DNA from: Aquincola sp.
GTDB taxonomy: Bacteria; Pseudomonadota; Gammaproteobacteria; Burkholderiales; Burkholderiaceae_C
NCBI GenBank assembly: GCA_029884035.1
Contig: JAOUIM010000012.1
Span: 1-21,770 of the forward strand
Length of the DNA: 21,770 bases
Direction of reading: 5' to 3'
In this document: piece after piece, positions 15,290 through 21,770 of the stretch
Position numbering within the stretch: position 1 is the first letter of the stretch
How the letters are laid out: every line of letters begins with the position of its first letter
Position numbers and translations under genes: made by a program
The notes under the pieces: generated by a model
Database searches by the model: none
What the model was told of the DNA's origin: nothing
The model's input: only the letters and a program-made list of their open reading frames with translations

Positions 15290-16454
15290 CTGGCGAGAGC
15301 GGCCGCTGCAGGCTGGCCAGCAACGCGCCGAGCGCGAGCACGCCGGCGCTGATCGCCAGGCCGCGCAACAGCCCGCCAGGCCCGTCGGCAATCCAGCCGA
15401 CGATCGTCGGGCCGACGATCTGCCCGACGGCGAACACGATCGTGAAGGCCGTGATGCCAACCGACCATGCGGCCACAGGCAGGTTGTGCCTCACCAGCGC
15501 GGTGGTCGCAGCGACGACCTGCAGGAACACGGCGCCGAACAGCAGACCTGAGGCGAATGCGGCCGGCGTGCTGCGCGAGGCCACCGGCAGCAACGTGGCC
15601 ACCGCGAGCAGGCCGTTGAGCAGCGCGAGTACGCCCCCCCCGCGCCAGCGCTGCAGCAGTCCGGCCCAGATCCACGCCGACGCGACCACGGCGGCGCCGA
15701 GCAGCACGTAGAACGCGGTGACCGCCGGCCCGGCGAGGCCTTGCTCGCGCAGCAGCGTGACGATGAAGGTCATGTAGCCGATGTAGCCCAGCCCGAAGCA
15801 CAGGTAGGCGGCCAGCCCGAAGGCCAGCGGCGACCAGGTGACTCGCTCGCGCGAGGCCAGTGCCGATGGCGGCGCATGGAGCTCGCGGGTGCCCGCGGCC
15901 GTCAGCGCGGTGGCCAGCGCGGCGGTCAGCGCGAGGGCCAGCCACGCACCCGGCCAGGCAGATGCCGGTGTCACGAAGGCCGGCACCAACACCGCCGAGC
16001 CGACGATGCCCAGCCCGGTGCCGCCGTAGTACAGGCCGAGCACGGTGCCGGCGCCGACGCGGCCGCCCGCGCCGGCCAGGCGCGCTGCGAGCAGGCCACC
16101 GCCGACGAACGACGCCGCGCTGGCGGTACCGGTCAGGGCGCGCAGCGCATACAGCGCGGCGTCGCTGCGCACGAGCGCATGCAGCGCGAGCAGCAGTGCC
16201 GCGGCCGCTCCGCCGATGAGCATCACGCGCCGCGCGTCGTGCACCGCGAGCCAGCGCGGCGCCAGCAGTGCGCCGGCCAGATAGCCCGCAGCATTGACCG
16301 TGTTCATCGCGCCGGCCGTGGTGTAGCTCCAGGCAAGGTCGGCGCGCATCGGCGGCAGCAGCAGCGCGTAGGAAAAGCGCGACAGCCCGAGCGAAGCCGC
16401 GGCCGCCAACGCCAGCGCGAGCGCGCAGCGCCAGGGCGACGAAACCACCGTCAT
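15267..16454 (-). CDS. YbfB/YjiJ-type MFS transporter
   Basis: The 395-residue product is a 12-helix major facilitator protein. LGLSRFSYALLLPPMRADLAWSYTTAGAMNTVNAAGYLAGAL at residues 22-63 is the characteristic start of the YbfB/YjiJ subgroup, and FGLGYIGYMTFIVTLLREQG opens the second half. ATG 16454 overlaps the stop of the HAD phosphatase gene by four nt, so the two are probably expressed together. A longer frame upstream lies inside that gene and is rejected. The substrate is unknown for most members of this subgroup; sugar or sugar-acid export could be guessed from the neighbouring phosphatase, but nothing in the sequence settles it. Confidence 0.88.
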   Translation of the reverse strand: MTVVSSPWRCALALALAAAASLGLSRFSYALLLPPMRADLAWSYTTAGAMNTVNAAGYLAGALLAPRWLAVHDARRVMLIGGAAAALLLALHALVRSDAALYALRALTGTASAASFVGGGLLAARLAGAGGRVGAGTVLGLYYGGTGLGIVGSAVLVPAFVTPASAWPGAWLALALTAALATALTAAGTRELHAPPSALASRERVTWSPLAFGLAAYLCFGLGYIGYMTFIVTLLREQGLAGPAVTAFYVLLGAAVVASAWIWAGLLQRWRGGGVLALLNGLLAVATLLPVASRSTPAAFASGLLFGAVFLQVVAATTALVRHNLPVAAWSVGITAFTIVFAVGQIVGPTIVGWIADGPGGLLRGLAISAGVLALGALLASLQRPLSPATGPSPH

Positions 16455-17290
16455 CTGCGCGCCGCGATCACGCGCTGCGCGACCTCGGCGAAGCCGGCAC
16501 CGCGCTCGCCGTCGGTGATGTACGCCGGCCACGTGCGAAGTTGCGCAGCGAAGTTGCGCAGGTTGGCCACGCCGACCGACAGCGGAAAGAAACCGAACAT
16601 CGCCTGGTCGTTGGTCGAGTCGCCGACGTAGATCCACCGCTCGCGCTCGGCGTCGAGGTCACGCCCCAACAGGCGCCGCACCATCCAGCGCGCACCCGAG
16701 AGCTTGTCGTGATCGCCGAACCAGCCGTTGACATGGATCGAGCTGACGGTGGCGGTCATGCCCTCGGCGCGCATGATCGCGACCACGCGATCGATCGTCG
16801 CAGCGTCGAGGTGGGCGAATTCCGAGTGGTCGATCGCGATGTCGGTCACGCGGCCTGCGCTGTCGCGTGCGAGCGTCGTGCCCGGCAGCTCGGCGATTAG
16901 GCGTGCAGCCGCCTCGCGCAAGCGCCGGGCGTTGCGCACGCGGGTGGGCTCGTCCTGCGCGAACTCGGTGCGCACTGCCGTGCCTTCGCGGATCAGCGCC
17001 GCCGCGCCGTTCTCGGGCACGATCGCCGCGACCGGCCAGGCGCGCGCAAAAGGTTCGCTCCATCCGAGCGGTCGGCCGGTGATTGCGATCACCGGCACGC
17101 CGGCGTCGCGCAGCGCGTGCAACGCGCCAAGGGCCTGGGGCTCGATCGCACCGTCGCGCGTCAGCGTGTCGTCGATGTCGGTGAAGACGCCCGCGACCGG
17201 TCGCAACGCGTAATCGTCACACTCGTTCCATCGCCGTGACGATACGAATTGACGCGCATCAAGCGCAGGGGACTTCGGGGTGCCGATCAT
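16451..17290 (-). CDS. HAD-IIB (Cof-type) phosphatase, mannosyl-3-phosphoglycerate/sucrose-phosphatase-like
   Basis: The 279-residue protein shows all four HAD motifs: I, FTDIDDTLT with the nucleophile Asp38 and general acid Asp40; II, VIAITGRP; III, the lysine in HDKLSGARW; IV, YVGDSTND. A cap of the IIB type is expected between motifs II and III (roughly 100-200). NGWFGDHDKLSGARWMVRRLLG and the closing sequence resemble phosphatases acting on phosphorylated sugars such as mannosyl-3-phosphoglycerate phosphatase. The substrate is not determinable. ATG 17290 is the only plausible ATG; the first 30 residues are not conserved, so a downstream non-ATG start is possible. The stop overlaps the MFS start by four nt. 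The gene is divergent from ppk2, with start regions close together. Confidence 0.85.
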   Translation of the reverse strand: MIGTPKSPALDARQFVSSRRWNECDDYALRPVAGVFTDIDDTLTRDGAIEPQALGALHALRDAGVPVIAITGRPLGWSEPFARAWPVAAIVPENGAAALIREGTAVRTEFAQDEPTRVRNARRLREAAARLIAELPGTTLARDSAGRVTDIAIDHSEFAHLDAATIDRVVAIMRAEGMTATVSSIHVNGWFGDHDKLSGARWMVRRLLGRDLDAERERWIYVGDSTNDQAMFGFFPLSVGVANLRNFAAQLRTWPAYITDGERGAGFAEVAQRVIAARR

Positions 17291-17321
17291 GGGTTTTCAG
17301 TCTCGAAGACACCGCACCGCC

Positions 17322-18509
17322 ATGGCCAAGGATTCTGCCTCACGCTCCTCCGTCAGCGCCGCCGCAAGCCGCCCGGCCCGGGCAGCCGCGAAGACATCGC
17401 GCAAGACCGCACCCCGCGCGAGAGGCCAGCGCATGTCGCAGGGCGACGTGCCGCCCTCGCTCGATCCCGCGGCGCTGGAGCGTGACCGCGTCTCGCGCGC
17501 CACCACGCGCAAGAACACGGTGCATTCGTTGGCGGTGGCCGACCTTCTGCGCGCGCCCCCGGGCAGCGACACCGTCGCGCGGCTGCAGGCGCTGATCGCC
17601 GGCGCCTCGCCCGACGAGCGCAAGGCGCTCAAGCGCGCGCTGTCCACCGTCGAGCCGACAGTGCATGGCGGCAGCGACCCCGACCTCGAACTGGTGCCCA
17701 ACTGGCGCGAGGCCGCGTACCCCTACGCCAACTTGATGTCGCGCAGGACCTACGAGCGGCAGAAGTACCGCCTGCAGGTGGAGTTGCTCAAGCTGCAGGC
17801 CTGGGTCAAGGAGACTGGTGCACGCGTCGTCATCCTCTTCGAGGGTCGCGACGCAGCCGGCAAGGGCGGCACGATCAAGCGCTTCATGGAACACCTGAAC
17901 CCGCGCGGGGCGCGTGTCGTGGCGCTGGAAAAGCCGAGCGACGTCGAGCTCGGGCAGTGGTACTTCCAGCGCTATATCGAGCACCTGCCCACTCGCGGCG
18001 AGATCGTGATGTTCGATCGCAGCTGGTACAACCGGGCCGGCGTCGAGCGGGTGATGGGCTTTTGTACCCTGCACGAGTACGACGAGTTCATGCGGCAGGC
18101 GCCGGAGTTCGAGCGTCACCTGGTGCGCTCGGGTGTGCACCTCTTCAAATTCTGGTTTTCGGTCAGCCGTGCCGAACAGCGCCGTCGCTTCAAGGAGCGC
18201 GAGGCGCATCCGCTCAAGCAGTGGAAGCTGTCGCCGGTGGACATGGCTTCGCTCGACAAGTGGAACGACTACACGCGCGCCAAGGAGGCGATGTTCCTGC
18301 ACACCGACACCTCGGATGCGCCTTGGACCGTGATCAAGTCAGATTGCAAGAAGCGGGCGCGCTTGAACGCGATGCGCTCGATCCTCAACCGGCTGCCCTA
18401 CGCGAACAAGGACGCCAAGGCGATCGGCGCCGTCGACACCCTGATCGTGGGACGCGCCTCGCTGGTGGCCGGGCGGGCCGAGGAGTTCACGCCGGCCAGT
18501 GCCGCCTAG
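17322..18509 (+). CDS. ppk2: polyphosphate kinase 2 family protein
   Basis: The predicted 395-residue protein transfers phosphate between polyphosphate and nucleotides in the cytoplasm. The single PPK2 domain includes Walker A EGRDAAGKGGTIKRF (about 174-187), Walker B-like MFDRSWYNRAGVERVMGF (about 230-247), and the C-terminal WTVIKSDCKKRARLNAMRSIL. The direction (ADP, GDP or AMP phosphorylation) cannot be assigned. The start is uncertain: ATG 17322 keeps a basic, Ala/Ser/Arg-rich N-terminal tail with coding-like third-position GC. ATG 17433 has a better ribosome binding site (AGAGG at 17421-17425, 7-nt gap) and removes that tail. ATG 17289 would overlap the divergent phosphatase start. The ahcY promoter follows directly after its stop. 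Confidence 0.93.
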   Translation: MAKDSASRSSVSAAASRPARAAAKTSRKTAPRARGQRMSQGDVPPSLDPAALERDRVSRATTRKNTVHSLAVADLLRAPPGSDTVARLQALIAGASPDERKALKRALSTVEPTVHGGSDPDLELVPNWREAAYPYANLMSRRTYERQKYRLQVELLKLQAWVKETGARVVILFEGRDAAGKGGTIKRFMEHLNPRGARVVALEKPSDVELGQWYFQRYIEHLPTRGEIVMFDRSWYNRAGVERVMGFCTLHEYDEFMRQAPEFERHLVRSGVHLFKFWFSVSRAEQRRRFKEREAHPLKQWKLSPVDMASLDKWNDYTRAKEAMFLHTDTSDAPWTVIKSDCKKRARLNAMRSILNRLPYANKDAKAIGAVDTLIVGRASLVAGRAEEFTPASAA

Positions 18510-18538
18510 TGGCAAGGGCATTCGCGAGTCGCTAGAAT
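18510..18538 (+). promoter_or_regulatory. sigma70-type promoter of ahcY
   Basis: TAGAAT (18533-18538) is a good -10, and TGGCAA (18510-18515), a weak -35, lies 17 nt upstream. The start would fall near 18545, just before the first paired base of the SAH riboswitch. It begins immediately after the ppk2 stop. Confidence 0.5.
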
Positions 18539-18547
18539 CCCGTCACT

Positions 18548-18641
18548 TTCCGAGGAGCGTTGCAACCTCTATCCCAGAGGCCAGGCTCGGAAGGGCTTCC
18601 TTGCAACCGCGCTCACCTGCACGAACGACACGTGGGTGAGC
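18548..18641 (+). ncRNA. SAH riboswitch upstream of ahcY
   Basis: The sequence matches the S-adenosylhomocysteine riboswitch. P1 is TTCCGAG (18548-18554) with CTCGGAA (18586-18592). P2 is CCTCT (18566-18570) with AGAGG (18576-18580). The pseudoknot P4 uses GAGCG and the adjoining TTGCAA (18555-18565) with TTGCAAC and CGCTC (18601-18614). CGAGGAGCG..TGCAACC and CCAGGCTCGG are the conserved strings of the class. Downstream, GCTCACC (18611-18617) can pair instead with GGTGAGC (18635-18641), which is mutually exclusive with P4 and gives an anti-aptamer hairpin. SAH binding should favour P4 and turn ahcY on. It is followed by GGAG at 18685-18688 and ATG 18694. Confidence 0.92.
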
Positions 18642-18693
18642 ATGGAACGGCCCCATGTATCGGCGATGCAGGTTCCACACCTCCGGAGCCGAG

Positions 18694-20130
<1,437 letters not shown>

Positions 20131-20146
20131 GCCGGCGCCGCGCCAC

Positions 20147-20884
20147 ATGCGCGCCGACCAGTTGATCCTGCAGCGTGGCCTCGCGCCCTCGCGCTCGGCT
20201 GCGCAGCGGCTGATCGCTCACGGCGCCGTGCGCTGGCACGGCCCCAAGGGCTGGGCCGTGCCAACCAAGGCCGGCGAAGACCTGCCCGAGGGCTGCGAGC
20301 TCGAAGTCACCGACGACGCCGAGCTGCGCTGGGTGTCGCGCGCAGGCTTGAAGCTCGACACCGCACTGGCGCACACGGGCATCGACGTGTCCGGCCGCCA
20401 CTGCCTGGACGTCGGCCAGAGCACCGGCGGCTTCACCGAGGTTCTGCTCGCGCGCGGCGCGGCCAGCGTGGTCGGTGTCGATGTCGGCCACGGCCAGTTG
20501 CACGAGCGCGTGCGCGCCGATGCGCGCGTGACGGCGCTCGAGGGCATCAACGCGCGCCACCTCGTCCCCGCACAACTGCCGCGTGCAGGTTTCGACCTGG
20601 TCGTCGCTGACCTGTCGTTCATCTCGCTGACGCTCGTGCTCGACGCCCTCGTGCCGTTGGCCACGCGCGACCTGCTGCTGCTGGCCAAGCCGCAGTTCGA
20701 ACTGCAGCCGGGAGACATCGGCAAGCATGGCCTGGTCAGCGACCCGGTTGCGCACGGCCATGTCAAGGCGCGCATGACGGCCGCCTGCCACAAGCGCGGC
20801 CTCGTGCTGCGCGACTATTTCGAAAGCACCGTCGCCGGCGGCGACGGCAACCGCGAACACTTTGTCTGGGCCACCAAGCCATGA
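20147..20884 (+). CDS. tlyA: TlyA-family rRNA 2'-O-methyltransferase
   Basis: The 245-residue protein has an N-terminal S4 RNA-binding domain (about 1-60; MRADQLILQRGLAPSRSAAQRLI) and an FtsJ-like methyltransferase domain. The K-D-K-E catalytic tetrad of 2'-O-methyltransferases is visible as Lys69, Asp155, Lys181 and Glu237, nearly the same positions as in mycobacterial TlyA. The SAM loop is DVGQSTGGFTE (88-98), with Gln where Ala is common. The expected role is ribose methylation of 16S and/or 23S rRNA; many bacterial TlyA proteins carry a hemolysin label that is historical. It consumes SAM and releases SAH, fitting its place after ahcY. The stop overlaps the metF ATG by four nt. Confidence 0.93.
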   Translation: MRADQLILQRGLAPSRSAAQRLIAHGAVRWHGPKGWAVPTKAGEDLPEGCELEVTDDAELRWVSRAGLKLDTALAHTGIDVSGRHCLDVGQSTGGFTEVLLARGAASVVGVDVGHGQLHERVRADARVTALEGINARHLVPAQLPRAGFDLVVADLSFISLTLVLDALVPLATRDLLLLAKPQFELQPGDIGKHGLVSDPVAHGHVKARMTAACHKRGLVLRDYFESTVAGGDGNREHFVWATKP

Positions 20885-21720
20885 GCACTCGCATCCCCAT
20901 CAGCTTCGAGTTCTTTCCACCCAACACGCCGGCAGGCGACGACAAGCTCATCAATCAGGTCGTGCCCGAGCTGGCGAAGGCCCACCCGCAGTACTTCAGC
21001 GTGACCTACGGCGCCGGAGGCTCCACCCGCGAAAAGACGTTGAAGACGGTGCGTGCGATCGCCGCCGCCGGGCACGAGGCCGCGCCGCACCTGTCGTGCG
21101 TCGGCGCGACGCGTGAGGGCCTCACCGAGATCCTTGCCACCTACCGCGCGCAGAAGATCCAGCGCATCGTCGCGCTGCGCGGCGACATGCCGAGCGGCAC
21201 CGCGGTGGCCGGCGCGTTCCGCCATGCGGCCGACCTGGTGCGGTTCATCCGCGACACGCAGGGCGGCGACTGGAACATCGAGGTCGCGTGCTATCCCGAG
21301 TACCACCCGGCGCAGCGCTACGCCGCGCGGGACCTGCAGCACTATGTCGAAAAGGTCAAGGCCGGCGCGAGCGGCGCGATCACGCAGTTCTTCTTCAACC
21401 CGGACGCCTATTTCCACTTCGTCGACGCGACACGCAGGCTCGGCGCCGAAGTACCGGTGGTCGCGGGCGTCATGCCGTTCCACAACTACGCGCGCATCGC
21501 GCAGTTCGCGCAGCGCGACGGCATCGAAGTCCCGCGCTGGGTGGCGCTGAAGATGGAAGGCTTCATGGATGACGCGGCTTCGATCCGCGCCTTCGGGCTC
21601 GACGTCGTGACCGCGCTGTGCGAGCGGCTCATCGCCGGCGGGGTGCCGGGCCTGCACTTCTACACGCTCAATCAGTCCGCGCTGGCGGCGGAACTGGTGC
21701 GCCGACTGAAGCTGGCGTGA
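20881..21720 (+). CDS. metF: 5,10-methylenetetrahydrofolate reductase
   Basis: The 279-residue FAD enzyme reduces methylene-THF to methyl-THF, the methyl donor for methionine synthase. The N-terminal SFEFFPP motif, VTYGAGGSTREKTL, ALRGDMP (FAD and folate contacts), AITQFFFN and GLHFYTLNQ are diagnostic, and the length is typical of bacterial MetF. ATG 20881 overlaps the tlyA stop by four nt, indicating coupling. Because it lies in the ahcY transcript, the SAH riboswitch would raise methyl-THF supply together with SAH removal. Confidence 0.97.
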   Translation: MSTRIPISFEFFPPNTPAGDDKLINQVVPELAKAHPQYFSVTYGAGGSTREKTLKTVRAIAAAGHEAAPHLSCVGATREGLTEILATYRAQKIQRIVALRGDMPSGTAVAGAFRHAADLVRFIRDTQGGDWNIEVACYPEYHPAQRYAARDLQHYVEKVKAGASGAITQFFFNPDAYFHFVDATRRLGAEVPVVAGVMPFHNYARIAQFAQRDGIEVPRWVALKMEGFMDDAASIRAFGLDVVTALCERLIAGGVPGLHFYTLNQSALAAELVRRLKLA

Positions 21721-21726
21721 GCACCG

Positions 21727-21756
21727 CGCCGAGGCGCTTGCCGTTCGCCCTCGGCG
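21727..21756. terminator. hairpin after metF
   Basis: CGCCGAGG (21727-21734) and CCTCGGCG (21749-21756) form a perfect 8-bp stem with a 14-nt loop, starting six nt after the metF stop. The window ends before any T tract can be judged, so termination is possible but unproved. Confidence 0.4.
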
Positions 21757-21770
21757 GGCGCGCCGCTATT

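Noticed and set aside
20147..20884. Hemolysin
   Set aside because: The TlyA label comes from early reports; the K-D-K-E tetrad and S4 domain indicate an rRNA 2'-O-methyltransferase.

Overview
The window is a GC-rich, densely packed chromosomal segment of ordinary housekeeping genes. Gene order, very high third-position GC, the SAH riboswitch-ahcY-tlyA-metF block and the metK / paired LpxL-like acyltransferases / dapF-DUF484-xerC arrangement point to a betaproteobacterium, most likely order Burkholderiales (Rubrivivax, Leptothrix or Methylibium-like). This taxonomic call is inferred from gene content and not from a marker search. I see no rRNA, tRNA, CRISPR array, transposase or phage block.

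Layout. 205-552: a small DsrC/TusE-family protein without the usual C-terminal cysteine. 598-2454 (-): glmS, divergent from an Lrp/AsnC regulator (2554-3078) across an AT-rich gap holding a 19-bp palindrome. 3050-4231 (-): rlmI-type 23S rRNA methyltransferase. 4312-4860: a predicted lipoprotein. 9275 down to 5018 (-): a tight operon of two LpxL-type acyltransferases, dapF, DUF484 and xerC, mostly with 4-nt overlaps. The xerC 3' end is followed by a second perfect 45-bp copy of itself 160 bp away. 9282-10590: a promoter, a compact pseudoknot leader and metK. 10737-11630 (-): a class IV PLP aminotransferase, divergent from a DUF2238 membrane protein. 12338-13441: a FliA-like promoter and an HDOD protein. 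13497-15289: an AlkX/YcaQ-type DNA glycosylase coupled to a membrane protein. 17290 down to 15267 (-): a HAD phosphatase coupled to a YbfB/YjiJ-type MFS transporter. 17322-18509: ppk2. 18510-21720: promoter, SAH riboswitch, ahcY, tlyA and metF.

The unifying theme is the activated methyl cycle. MetK makes SAM, AhcY removes SAH, MetF supplies methyl-THF for methionine regeneration, and RlmI and TlyA are SAM-consuming rRNA methyltransferases. The most interesting signal is that metK and ahcY each appear to carry their own riboswitch. The ahcY leader is a clear SAH aptamer. The metK leader (9294-9348) folds on paper into the pseudoknot topology of SAM-II/SAM-V RNAs, including the GCUAAA core, and begins almost exactly at the predicted transcription start. 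A helix that could hide the metK ribosome binding site follows it. The second signal is the duplicated xerC 3' end with a hairpin-rich spacer.
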